Shown: piece after piece, positions 1 to 7,795 of the stretch
Layout: each line of letters starts with the position of its first letter
How positions within the stretch are numbered: the first letter of the stretch is position 1
NCBI RefSeq assembly: GCF_037890675.1
Contig: NZ_CP149574.1
Location: 248,001-312,000, forward strand
Reading direction: 5' to 3'
DNA from: Methylovirgula sp. 4M-Z18
GTDB taxonomy: Bacteria > Pseudomonadota > Alphaproteobacteria > Rhizobiales > Beijerinckiaceae
DNA: 64,000 nt
The notes under the pieces: generated by a model
What the model was told of the DNA's origin: nothing
The model's database searches: none
The model's input: only the letters and a program-made list of their open reading frames with translations
Program-made: the position numbers and the translations under genes

Positions 1-384
1 CTCGTAAAACGTATTCAGGGCGTGGTCTTTCGCATCGGCCGTCCAGTCGATGCGCCCAAGCTCGCGCTCGAGGGCGAGCGCCGCGAGCGCGCGCATCAGT
101 GCCCTCCCAACGCCAGTGCCGCGTGCCGCCTTCGCCACATACAGCTCTTTCAGGAAGAGACCCGCCCGTATGCCCGGGCCGGGAAAGACCGTCGCGAAGG
201 CGGCAAAACCGATCATGCTATCCGTCTCCGCCATCAGAATTTCGACCCCGTCGGGAAGGCGGCGAAGGCCGTTCGCGATCTGCGGCAAGGGCGGGCAGAA
301 GACGCCGTAATGATCCTGCATTTCGGCAATGAGTGCGGCGAGCGCGTCAATGTCCGATGCGGCGAAGGGGCGAATGTTCAACAT
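1..384 (-). CDS. GNAT-family N-acetyltransferase, C-terminus cut by window edge
   Basis: Reading leftwards from ATG at 384, the frame stays open to base 1, giving 128 codons without the natural end. The N-terminus reads MLNIRPFAASDIDALAALIAE, and near residues 85-95 lies ARGTGVGRALMRAL, the acetyl-CoA pyrophosphate-binding motif A (R/Q-x-x-G-x-G/A) of GNAT enzymes. Family knowledge says it transfers an acetyl group from acetyl-CoA to an amine, but the substrate cannot be told. It starts 10 bp after the stop of the 181-residue protein upstream, so it is probably the last gene of an operon with that protein and the SPFH protein. Confidence 0.85.
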   Translation of the reverse strand, partial: MLNIRPFAASDIDALAALIAEMQDHYGVFCPPLPQIANGLRRLPDGVEILMAETDSMIGFAAFATVFPGPGIRAGLFLKELYVAKAARGTGVGRALMRALAALALERELGRIDWTADAKDHALNTFYE

Positions 385-394
385 TTGGAATGCA

Positions 395-940
395 TCACAC
401 CTGCAGCACAGCCTGCCGGTTGCGCAGCGTCTCGCTGATCGCCTTCAGCCCGTCGGCGATCTCCGGTTCCGATTCGATGATCCACACACCCGCGCGGCCG
501 TCGAGCAGGGCGCGAAGCGTTTCGGCCTGGCCGACCAGCCGTTCGTCACAGGCGGCGAGCGCCGCCAGGGCCTGCGCTTCCTGGCGGTAGCGTTGCATCA
601 TCCGGTCGTTTTCCGGCACGGGCTGCGCGCGAATCTGCCCCTCGAGGCTGCCAATGGTTTTGGACAGGCGCTCGAGGGCCTGGGCGCCGGACACCGCGCT
701 CGCGTCGGGAAAAGGCTGGGCGCGCGTCGGCGGCGGCAGAAACTGGTGCCGGTACGCACTTTCCGCGCTCTCGACGCTGGCGCGCGCCTGGCCAAGCAGC
801 CAGCCGACCTTGGCGCGGATCATTAGGTCGTCGGCGCGCAATTGATTTTCCGTGCGGTAGAAGTTGTAGCCCCAACCATAGAAGAGGTTGATCGCAAGCT
901 GCTTCAGCGCGCCGGCGTCATAGAAGGCGGACGCGCTCAT
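395..940 (-). CDS. Hypothetical protein in SPFH operon
   Basis: This 181-residue protein has no motif I recognise. It is mostly alpha-helical in character, with two Ala/Leu/Glu/Arg-rich stretches (about residues 85-110 and 120-160) that could form coiled coils, and an aromatic N-terminal patch NLFYGWGYNFYRTENQ. I see no signal peptide or membrane segment. Its ATG overlaps the stop of the SPFH gene by 4 bp, which implies translational coupling. It is probably a partner of that membrane-scaffold protein, but this is inference from position only. Confidence 0.75.
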   Translation of the reverse strand: MSASAFYDAGALKQLAINLFYGWGYNFYRTENQLRADDLMIRAKVGWLLGQARASVESAESAYRHQFLPPPTRAQPFPDASAVSGAQALERLSKTIGSLEGQIRAQPVPENDRMMQRYRQEAQALAALAACDERLVGQAETLRALLDGRAGVWIIESEPEIADGLKAISETLRNRQAVLQV

Positions 941-1785
941 GACCCGCCTTTCGCCCCCGAAAGCCCGGCGTCGGGACCAAGCCCGATGGTGCCGATCGGT
1001 TGCGCGCCGATCGAGAACGGCAGGCCCGCCGCGGCGTTGGGTGCGGAGACCAGGCCCTTTTCCGCCATGCGCAAGGCGAGATAATAGCGCACGGCCTCGA
1101 TGGGCGTGAGGCCGAGCGCCTGCAATGAGATCAGTTCGCGCATGCGCTCGTCCTTCGGCAGGATCAGCACTTTGAGATCGTTCAGCATAATGCCGTAGAT
1201 CTTCAGGAAGTCGGCGAGATGCGCCTTCACCCCTTCGCGGATATCGTTGATGCGTTCGTTGATATGTTCCATTTTGGTGACTTGCACCACCTGGTTGATC
1301 GCCTGCTCGATGGCGGGGCCGGCATAGGCCGCGATTTCGTTCGTGTCGATCACATTGCCGTTGAAGGGCAGGTGCGTGATGAGGTCGAGCGCTGCCTCCT
1401 TCGTGTCGACATGGATGTAATAATCCACCTGATAGGCCATTTCCGCCATTTCGGCGCTGGTGGCGATGCCGGAATTGCGCACCAGGAGCTTGGCGCGGTT
1501 GATATAGATCACCTCGAAGACCCAGGGCGAGGTGCCACCGAAAAAGCCCTGCACGATCGAGCCGATCAGCGGCTTGTCGGGTGTCGTCAGCGCATATTGC
1601 CCGGTCTCATAGACGTTCAGCACCGCGCCGCGCGATTTCAGGACGCAGAAATGATTGCTCTCGACCGTCAGCAGCGATCCCGACACGATGCTGTCGTCGG
1701 CGATCTTGATCGCGACGCCGCGCGTTCCGAGCATATCGGTGCCGTCTCTCTGCAATGAGGTGATCACTTGCCGTGCGATAGCCAT
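937..1785 (-). CDS. SPFH/Band-7-like protein (virion-core-like family)
   Basis: The 282-residue sequence resembles the SPFH domain family that includes YdjI-like 'virion core' proteins: a beta-rich N-terminal half with SIVQGFFGGTSPWVFEVIYIN, followed by a helical segment TKMEHINERINDIREGVKAHL that continues the SPFH fold. It lacks an obvious N-terminal membrane anchor and has no zinc-ribbon tail. Such proteins oligomerise at membranes and are thought to organise stress or lipid domains. A GGAA-type ribosome site precedes ATG 1785. It is the first gene of a tight three-gene minus-strand operon, overlapping the next gene by 4 bp. Confidence 0.75.
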   Translation of the reverse strand: MAIARQVITSLQRDGTDMLGTRGVAIKIADDSIVSGSLLTVESNHFCVLKSRGAVLNVYETGQYALTTPDKPLIGSIVQGFFGGTSPWVFEVIYINRAKLLVRNSGIATSAEMAEMAYQVDYYIHVDTKEAALDLITHLPFNGNVIDTNEIAAYAGPAIEQAINQVVQVTKMEHINERINDIREGVKAHLADFLKIYGIMLNDLKVLILPKDERMRELISLQALGLTPIEAVRYYLALRMAEKGLVSAPNAAAGLPFSIGAQPIGTIGLGPDAGLSGAKGGS

Positions 1786-1892
1786 GCGACGTTTCCTTCT
1801 GTCCCGTGCACCGTTCTGCGGCGCCTCCGTCGCCCTCCATTAATTCGGATCAGCGGGCAAATGTCGAGAGAGGTAGCTCACTCATGGCTAAT

Positions 1893-1925
1893 CCGCCGCA
1901 CGCGACCTCAGGCCGCGTGCGGCGG
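1893..1925 (-). terminator. Strong 12-bp hairpin after emrB
   Basis: Bases 1893-1904 and 1914-1925 form a perfect 12-bp GC-rich stem with a 9-nt loop, 29 bp beyond the emrB stop codon and before the SPFH gene. It is not followed by a T run on either strand, so it may act as an RNA 3'-end stabiliser or a weak/Rho-assisted terminator. The hairpin is seen directly. Its role is inferred. Confidence 0.5.
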
Positions 1926-1953
1926 GTCGCGCGCCGCTTCCGGTCCCGTCCGT

Positions 1954-3519
1954 TCAGTGCGCCCCGGCGGCGCCGGATCCGGACGCGACCTTCCGCGCGA
2001 ACAGCACCACGATGGCGGCGAGCGCGAGCAGCATGCCGATCACGGCAAACGTGTCGCTGAAGCCCATGATCAGGGCCTGGCGCTTCACAGAACTGCCGAG
2101 CGCGACAATCGCCTGGTGGGTCGCGGCAGCCTGATCCGACACGCCATGGGCCATGAAATAGGCGGTCATCTGGTCGATGCGCTGGCGCACGATCTCATTC
2201 GTCAGGGTGATGGACTGGCCGATGATATTGGAATGGAATTGCTCGCGCTTGGTGAGCAGGGTTGCCAGCGTCGCGGTGCCGACCGCGCCGCCCAGGTTGC
2301 GCAGCATGTTCGAAAGGCCCGATGCCGCACCCGCGTCGCTCGGCGCGATGCCGGCGATCGTGACGGCGCTGACCGGGGCCAACACGACGGCCTGGCCGAG
2401 CGCGCGCACGATGTTCGGGATGAAGAACTGGTCTCCGGCCGAGTCGAGCGACAAGGTGGTATTCATGAAACAGCTCACGGCGAAGATGGCGATGCCGACG
2501 GCGGCGAGATAGCGCACGTCGAAGCGCTTCATCAGCATCGGCACCAGGGGGATGAGCACGAGTTGCGGCAGGCCGGTCCAGGCGAGCACTTTGCCGATGT
2601 CCTCGGCGTTGTAATGCTGCACCTGGCCGAGATATTGCGGCAGCACATAGACCGAGCCATAGAGCGCAAAGCCGACAAGGACATTGGCGATGATGCCGAT
2701 GGCGAAGTTGCGCTGTTTCATCAGCCGCAGATTGACCAAAGGTTTCGCCACGCGCAATTCGATCGCGATGAAGGCGCTGAGAAAGACGGCGGCGATGATC
2801 GCAAGCCGTAGGATGAAGGGCGAGGCGAACCAATCGTCCTTGTTGCCTTCCTCCAGCACGGTCTGCAGGGCGGCGAGGCCGACAGCCATTGTCGCGATGC
2901 CGAGCCAATCGCCGTCGCGCAGCCGGTCAAGGCGCATCGGCTCGCGGTCAAGTGTCAACCACAGCGCCGTCACCATCGCGATGCTGGGCACCGTATTGAT
3001 GAAGAAAATGGTCTGCCAGCCGTAATTTTCGGTCATGAAGCCGCCGATCGTCGGGCCGATGGCCGGCGCGAATGTGGCTGACAGCGCGAAAATGGCGAGG
3101 CCGATCGGCTGCTGCGGTTTCGGCAGCTTGGTCAGGACCATGGTGAAGGCCATGGGAATGAGGACGCCGCCAGCAAAACCCTGCAGGCCGCGCAGCGCGA
3201 TCATGGTCGGCAGATCGCGGGCGAAGGCGCAAGAGATCGAGAACAGCGCGAACAGGATCGCATTGACGAGCAGATACCGGCGAAACGAGAAGACCCGGCT
3301 CAAATAATCGCTGAGCGGGATGACGATGATTTCGCCGATGAGGTAGGAGGTCGAGATCCAGGCGCCATTGTCGACGCCCGTGCCGATGCCGCCTTCTATG
3401 TCGAGCAGCGAGGCATTGGTGATCTGAATATTCAACACCGCCATGAACGCGCCGATCATGCCGGCGAGAACCGCGATCCAATTTTTGAGGCTGGCGCCTT
3501 CGCTCTGTTGCGTGGACAT
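1954..3519 (-). CDS. emrB: DHA2-family 14-TM drug exporter (EmrB type)
   Basis: This is a 521-residue major facilitator protein of the DHA2 (drug:H+ antiporter, 14 spanner) class. The first segment begins at NWIAVLAGMIGAFMAVLNIQI with motif D1-like features, ALRGLQGFAGGVLIPMAFT is the antiporter region, and APAIGPTIGGFMTENYGWQ matches motif C (G-x-x-x-G-P-x-x-G-G). It should export hydrophobic compounds using the proton gradient, together with the membrane-fusion subunit encoded just upstream (EmrA). GGAGGACATCTC before ATG 3519 is a good ribosome site. An 87-bp gap with a hairpin separates it from emrA. The drug substrate is unknown. Confidence 0.92.
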   Translation of the reverse strand: MSTQQSEGASLKNWIAVLAGMIGAFMAVLNIQITNASLLDIEGGIGTGVDNGAWISTSYLIGEIIVIPLSDYLSRVFSFRRYLLVNAILFALFSISCAFARDLPTMIALRGLQGFAGGVLIPMAFTMVLTKLPKPQQPIGLAIFALSATFAPAIGPTIGGFMTENYGWQTIFFINTVPSIAMVTALWLTLDREPMRLDRLRDGDWLGIATMAVGLAALQTVLEEGNKDDWFASPFILRLAIIAAVFLSAFIAIELRVAKPLVNLRLMKQRNFAIGIIANVLVGFALYGSVYVLPQYLGQVQHYNAEDIGKVLAWTGLPQLVLIPLVPMLMKRFDVRYLAAVGIAIFAVSCFMNTTLSLDSAGDQFFIPNIVRALGQAVVLAPVSAVTIAGIAPSDAGAASGLSNMLRNLGGAVGTATLATLLTKREQFHSNIIGQSITLTNEIVRQRIDQMTAYFMAHGVSDQAAATHQAIVALGSSVKRQALIMGFSDTFAVIGMLLALAAIVVLFARKVASGSGAAGAH

Positions 3520-3573
3520 GAGATGTCCTCCCTGAGGCGGCGGCTATTCCGCAGCCCGAAGCAGCAACTGGAC

Positions 3574-3594
3574 CTGCGGCCTTAGTGGCCGCAG
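3574..3594 (-). other. Intercistronic hairpin between emrA and emrB
   Basis: CTGCGGCC (3574-3581) and GGCCGCAG (3587-3594) pair perfectly around a 5-nt loop in the 87-bp gap between emrA and emrB. With no T run after it, it is more likely an mRNA processing or stability element that sets the subunit ratio than a terminator. Confidence 0.4.
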
Positions 3595-3606
3595 TCCTTA
3601 TCGATG

Positions 3607-4812
3607 CTAAAGATCGTTCTGTTTGACGTTCGCCTGCACGGTCTTTGTCGCCGCGGAGGCTTTCGTGTCGATGCTCGGGATCACCGACATGCCGGGGCGC
3701 AAATCGGCCGCGCTGAGATCGTCCAGTGTGATCTTGACCGGGATGCGCTGCACCACTTTGGTGAAGTTGCCGGTCGCATTGTCCGGGGGCAGCAGAGCAA
3801 AGCTCTGGCCGCTCGCCGGCGAGAGGCTGTCGACACGGCCGTGATAGACGCGGTCGGGGAACATGTCGACGCGAATGTCGACCGGTTGGCCCGGGTGCAC
3901 GTCGGTCAATTGCGTTTCTTTATAGTTGGCCTCGATATAGGCTGCAGAGACCGGCACCACCGACATCAATTGCGTACCGGCCTGCACATATTGTCCGGTG
4001 CGCAGGGTGCGGTTGCCGACGACGCCGTCAACCGGCGCGACGATATTGGTGTAGCTCAAGTTCAACTTGGCCTGGTCTTCGGCTGCTTGCGCGCGGGCGA
4101 GCGAGGCTTGCGCCTGGGCGAGTTCGGCCTTGAGCTGGTCGACCTGCTTGGTCGCCGAAGTCAGGGAGGCCTGGTCGCGCTCTACGCTGGCGTGGGCCGC
4201 CGCGACGCGCGAAACGGCCGACTGGGCATCGCGCACCGCGCCGATGCCGGCATTCGCCAGACCCGAATAGCGCTTGTCGTCCTGTTCGGCGAATGTCTCG
4301 TTGGCCGCATCGACCGCCACCGTGGCTTTGGCCGAATCGATCACGGAAGCTTGCGTCTCCAGCGCGGCTTGCTTGCTGGCGATGGCGGCCTTGGCGGCGG
4401 CGACATCGGCTTCGGCCTGCTGCAGCGCGACTTTATAGTCGCGATCGTCGATCCGGGCGAGAACCGCGCCGGCCTTCACCGGCTCGTTGTCGCCGACCAG
4501 AACCTGCGCGATATAGCCAGGCACTTTCGGGGCGATCGTGGTCGTGTCGGCCTGCACATAGGCGTCGTCGGTCTCGATCTGGAAGCGGCCGACCGTCCAA
4601 TAGTCGCGGGCGTAAACACCGGCGGCGGCAAGCGCGCCCAAACCGACGCACACCAAGAGCAGCCGGCGCAGAACGTGCTTTTTTGCCGCCGGTGCAGCGG
4701 CGTGAGCCGCGGCCGGCAGGACGGGCGATTTGCTTTCCGTCAAAGCGCTGCCGAGCGCCTCTGTTGCAGAGATGGCGCGATCGATCTCCAGGGAACCAGG
4801 ATGCCGGGTCAT
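3607..4812 (-). CDS. emrA: HlyD-family membrane fusion protein (EmrA type)
   Basis: The 401-residue protein has a short cytoplasmic N-terminus, one membrane anchor (about residues 48-68, RRLLLVCVGLGALAAAGVYA), a biotinyl-lipoyl half-motif at ETDDAYVQADTTTIAPKVPG, a long Ala/Gln-rich coiled-coil hairpin, and the second lipoyl half NIVAPVDGVVGNRTLRTGQY. This is the layout of periplasmic adaptors that couple DHA2 exporters to an outer-membrane channel. The frame is open further upstream, but ATG 4812 is chosen because GGGGAG lies 7 nt before it. ATG 4818 is the alternative. It is divergent from tetR, which probably represses it. Confidence 0.9.
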   Translation of the reverse strand: MTRHPGSLEIDRAISATEALGSALTESKSPVLPAAAHAAAPAAKKHVLRRLLLVCVGLGALAAAGVYARDYWTVGRFQIETDDAYVQADTTTIAPKVPGYIAQVLVGDNEPVKAGAVLARIDDRDYKVALQQAEADVAAAKAAIASKQAALETQASVIDSAKATVAVDAANETFAEQDDKRYSGLANAGIGAVRDAQSAVSRVAAAHASVERDQASLTSATKQVDQLKAELAQAQASLARAQAAEDQAKLNLSYTNIVAPVDGVVGNRTLRTGQYVQAGTQLMSVVPVSAAYIEANYKETQLTDVHPGQPVDIRVDMFPDRVYHGRVDSLSPASGQSFALLPPDNATGNFTKVVQRIPVKITLDDLSAADLRPGMSVIPSIDTKASAATKTVQANVKQNDL

Positions 4813-4855
4813 TTTCATACTCCCCAGGGACGATTTTCGGCGTTGCCCTGAAATA

Positions 4856-4901
4856 GGAAACTTGATGTTTTCCAAAATATCGCGTAAAGTGATGTTGTCA
4901 A
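4856..4901 (-). promoter_or_regulatory. emrA promoter with probable TetR operator
   Basis: On the minus strand TTGACA (4896-4901) is followed after 16 bp by TATTTT (4874-4879), a good housekeeping promoter reading into emrA. Directly downstream of the -10 lies a dyad, GGAAA-N8-TTTCC (4856-4873), placed where a repressor would block open-complex formation. The divergent TetR-family gene starts at 4918. The promoter and dyad are visible; assigning the dyad to TetR is inference. Confidence 0.6.
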
Positions 4902-4917
4902 GAGGGGAGTTCAGAAA

Positions 4918-5577
4918 ATGATGACGCTGGCCGACACAAGGGAAAAACGGTCGCGCGGACGTCCCCAGGTCCGCTCCGATCACGATACCCGCCACCTCAT
5001 CGCCGACGCGGCGCGGGCCGAGTTCATGGCGCAGGGCTATGCCAGAACCAGTATGGACAATGTGGCGAAAAGCGCCGGCATTTCGAAAAAGACCCTTTAC
5101 CGCCTGGTGCCGACCAAGGCCGATCTGTTTCAGATTTCGGTCGTGGACCGCATCGAGCAATTCATGCTGGCGGCGGATTCAGAAGGAACGAAGGGGCAGG
5201 ATGTCGCGGCCGGGCTTGAGCGCATCATGATCGAGTTCGGCATGCTGACCCTATCCAGCGACACGATCGCCATTTTGAAGCTGGTGATCGCCGAAAGCGA
5301 CCGATTCCCCGAACTCGCGACCAGTTTCTATGCGTTGGCCATCGACAGGACCTACGAGGCGGTGGAGCGCTACTTGCGCAAAAATTGCGAACTCGGTTCG
5401 ATCCGGCTCGACGACCCGCACGAGGCGGCGGGGATGCTGCGCGGCATGATGGTGATGGAGCCGCAGCGCGCCGCCATGCTGCGGCACGCGCCGGCGCCGA
5501 CGAGGGAGGAAATCATCGCCCGCGCGCGCCGGTGCGTTCAGGTTTTTTTGCAGGGGTGTGCGAAGGAAGAAGATTAG
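4918..5577 (+). CDS. TetR/AcrR-family transcriptional regulator
   Basis: The 219-residue protein has an N-terminal TetR DNA-binding domain: RHLIADAARAEFMAQGYARTS, then the recognition helices NVAKSAGISKKTLYRL and VPTKADLFQ (about residues 20-75). The C-terminal part (residues 95-219) is a helical ligand-binding domain of the AefR-like type. A GGGGAG site lies 8 nt before ATG 4918; ATG 4921 is also possible. Divergent transcription from emrAB, with a dyad at the emrA promoter, suggests a local repressor released by the exported drug. Confidence 0.88.
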   Translation: MMTLADTREKRSRGRPQVRSDHDTRHLIADAARAEFMAQGYARTSMDNVAKSAGISKKTLYRLVPTKADLFQISVVDRIEQFMLAADSEGTKGQDVAAGLERIMIEFGMLTLSSDTIAILKLVIAESDRFPELATSFYALAIDRTYEAVERYLRKNCELGSIRLDDPHEAAGMLRGMMVMEPQRAAMLRHAPAPTREEIIARARRCVQVFLQGCAKEED

Positions 5578-5829
5578 CTCGCGCATTCTCGCGTCGCGAG
5601 ATTCGACGTGGCCGCGAAGCGCGTGCGCTTTGCCTCAAACCGCCGGGTGGCCGGATTAGTTCTTACTTGTTAGCTGCCGGCCCCTTCATGCGCCGGCACC
5701 GGCAGTGTAAATTCGATCGTCGCAGCTTCTAACGGCAGCGTGCCGAAGCTCGGGGAATGGGGCGCGACAAAGGCTGCCGGGGCGCTCTTGCCATCACTGG
5801 AAGCTGTGAACGTTTCTTGGGAGGCGATG

Positions 5830-6393
5830 ATGAGTCATGTTCTCGGCACGATGAGACTTACCTCAGGCCTGGGCGCCTGCGCGCTTGCATTCGTGATGTG
5901 GATTGCGGCTTCGGTGGGCGCCATGGCGCAGAGCCCGCCGTCCGCCGAGGCGCGGCTGAAGGAACTCGGTATCACGCTGCCGGTCGTGCCGCCTCCGGTC
6001 GCCAATTATGTCGATGCGGTCAGGGTCGGCAATCTGTTGTTCCTTTCGGGCAACACGGCCGGCGCCGACTGGAAGTACAAAGGAAAAGTGGGCAAGGACC
6101 TCTCCGTGCAAGAAGGGTATGACACGGCACACCAGGTTGCATTGGTCATGCTGGCGAAAGTGCGTGTCGCGCTCGGCAGCCTCGATCGCGTGAAACGCGT
6201 GGTCAAGGTCTTCGGCATGGTGAACTCGGCCGAAGGGTTTGGCGATCAGCCGAAGGTCATCAACGGGTTTTCCGATTTGATGGTGGATGTCTTCGGTGAT
6301 GCGGGCAGGCACGCGCGCTCGGCCGTCGGCATGGCCGGACTTCCGTTCAACAGTGCCGTGGAGGTCGAGATGATCGTCGAAGTGGGCGAGTGA
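5830..6393 (+). CDS. Exported RidA/YjgF-family protein
   Basis: The 187-residue product starts with a signal peptide (hydrophobic run LGACALAFVMWIAASVGAMAQ, likely cut after AMA). The mature part is a RidA/YER057c/UK114 domain (about residues 50-187) with NLLFLSGNTAG, GYDTAHQVALVMLAKV and the C-terminal ARSAVGMAGLPFNSAVEVEMIV, which carries the conserved substrate-binding Arg. Canonical RidA hydrolyses reactive enamine/imine intermediates in the cytosol, so the role of a periplasmic version is unclear. GGGAGG ends 5 nt before ATG 5830, which decides the start over ATG 5827. A longer upstream frame lacks a ribosome site. Confidence 0.85.
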   Translation: MSHVLGTMRLTSGLGACALAFVMWIAASVGAMAQSPPSAEARLKELGITLPVVPPPVANYVDAVRVGNLLFLSGNTAGADWKYKGKVGKDLSVQEGYDTAHQVALVMLAKVRVALGSLDRVKRVVKVFGMVNSAEGFGDQPKVINGFSDLMVDVFGDAGRHARSAVGMAGLPFNSAVEVEMIVEVGE

Positions 6394-6704
6394 TAGAGCG
6401 GAGCGGAAGCCGACACCCGGCGGGCGCCGCCGGGACGCCTATTGACACTTCACCTTAAATCATGCTTCTGGAGGCCCACTTCCTTTGCTTTTCGGGCAGA
6501 CGATGCGTTTTGTCATGACGACCAAACCGACGGCTAAAAAGGCGACGCCCAAAACGGGCGGCACGCTGCGCTGACGTTTGTCCTCATGTCCGGGCCCTCC
6601 TCCGGTGGATGAGAGGGCAAAATCCTTAAAGGATATCAGGCCTTAAGGATCGGACCGCCGGGGGAGACCAGGGGCTCTCGCCTCGTATTGAAGGACTTCA
6701 CATC
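6394..6704 (+). other. Intergenic region before asd
   Basis: This 311-bp stretch has no convincing gene. It holds a 7-bp GC hairpin (6416-6422 with 6428-6434) without a T run, just after the ridA-like stop, which may end that transcript. A TTGACA at 6442-6447 has no convincing -10 partner. CCTTAAAGGAT and CCTTAAGGAT form near-direct repeats about 6626-6652. A 24-codon frame at 6503-6574, rich in Lys and Thr, lacks a clear ribosome site. Confidence 0.5.
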
Positions 6705-7739
6705 ATGGGTTTTAAGGTCGCAATTGCCGGCGCCACTGGGAACGTGGGCCGTGAAATGCTGGATATCCTGGCCGAGCGCCGGTTTCCGGTCAGCGAAGTG
6801 GTGCCGCTCGCCTCCTCGCGCTCTCTGGGCACGGAAGTGTCCTTCGGCGACAAGACGCTCAAGTGCAAAGTTCTCGAAAATTACGACTTTTCCGATACCG
6901 ACATCTGCCTGATGTCGGCGGGCGGAGAAGTTTCGAAGCAGTTCTCGCCCAAGATCGGCGCGCAGGGCTGCGTCGTCATCGATAATTCCTCGGCCTGGCG
7001 CTATGACGCCGACGTGCCGCTGATCGTGCCGGAAGTGAATGCTGATGCGGTCGCCGGCTTCACCAAGAAGAACATCATCGCCAATCCGAATTGCTCGACC
7101 GCGCAACTCGTCGTGGCGCTGAAGCCGCTGCACGATGTCGCCAAGATCAAGCGCGTCGTGGTTTCGACCTATCAATCGGTGTCGGGCGCCGGCAAGGAAG
7201 GCATGGACGAATTGTTCGCCCAGACCCGCGCCGTCTTCGTCTCCGACACGGTCGAGACCAAGAAGTTCACCAAGCGCATCGCCTTCAACGTCATTCCGCA
7301 CATCGACGTGTTCATGGAAGACGGGTACACGAAGGAAGAGTGGAAGATGATGGCGGAGACCAAGAAGATCTTGGATCCCAAGATCAAGCTGACCGCCACC
7401 TGCGTGCGCGTGCCGGTGTTCATCGGCCATTCCGAAGCGGTGAATGTGGAATTCGAAAATCCGATCACCGCCGACGAGGCGCGCGACATCCTGCGCGAGG
7501 CGCCCGGCTGTCTCGTCATCGACAAGCGCGAAAACGGCGGCTACATCACGCCGCATGAATCGGCCGGCGAGGACGCGACCTATATTTCCCGCATCCGCGA
7601 GGACGCGACCGTCGAGAACGGCCTCAGCTTCTGGTGCGTGTCGGACAATCTGCGCAAGGGCGCGGCGCTGAACGCGGTGCAGATCGCCGAAGTGCTGCTC
7701 AACCGCCGCCTGATCGCGCCGAAGCAGAAGGCAGCATAA
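6705..7739 (+). CDS. asd: Aspartate-semialdehyde dehydrogenase
   Basis: The 344-residue enzyme reduces L-4-aspartyl phosphate with NADPH to aspartate semialdehyde, the branch point to lysine/diaminopimelate, threonine and methionine. It has the Rossmann motif VAIAGATGNVGREML (residues 5-19), the catalytic Cys in NPNCSTAQL, and the conserved VVSTYQSVSGAGKEGMDEL. The length fits the family. It is followed by a rho-independent terminator and appears to be transcribed alone. Orthologues in this order are normally housekeeping copies. Confidence 0.97.
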   Translation: MGFKVAIAGATGNVGREMLDILAERRFPVSEVVPLASSRSLGTEVSFGDKTLKCKVLENYDFSDTDICLMSAGGEVSKQFSPKIGAQGCVVIDNSSAWRYDADVPLIVPEVNADAVAGFTKKNIIANPNCSTAQLVVALKPLHDVAKIKRVVVSTYQSVSGAGKEGMDELFAQTRAVFVSDTVETKKFTKRIAFNVIPHIDVFMEDGYTKEEWKMMAETKKILDPKIKLTATCVRVPVFIGHSEAVNVEFENPITADEARDILREAPGCLVIDKRENGGYITPHESAGEDATYISRIREDATVENGLSFWCVSDNLRKGAALNAVQIAEVLLNRRLIAPKQKAA

Positions 7740-7770
7740 GCGCGGCTTCACTGCGATAGGTAAGAGAGGC

Positions 7771-7795
7771 GGCGGCGCGAGCTCGCCGCCTTTTT
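7771..7795 (+). terminator. Rho-independent terminator after asd
   Basis: GGCGGCG (7771-7777) and CGCCGCC (7784-7790) form a 7-bp stem with a 6-nt loop, followed at once by TTTTT. It ends the asd transcript. The stop codon of the convergent exporter gene begins within the T run. Confidence 0.9.

Noticed and set aside
3607-5160. An EmrA product extended by over 100 residues
   Set aside because: The extension overlaps tetR on the opposite strand, lacks homology, and has no ribosome site. GGGGAG supports ATG 4812.
6503-6574. A 24-codon Lys/Thr-rich small protein
   Set aside because: There is no ribosome-binding site, and the frame is short enough to occur by chance.
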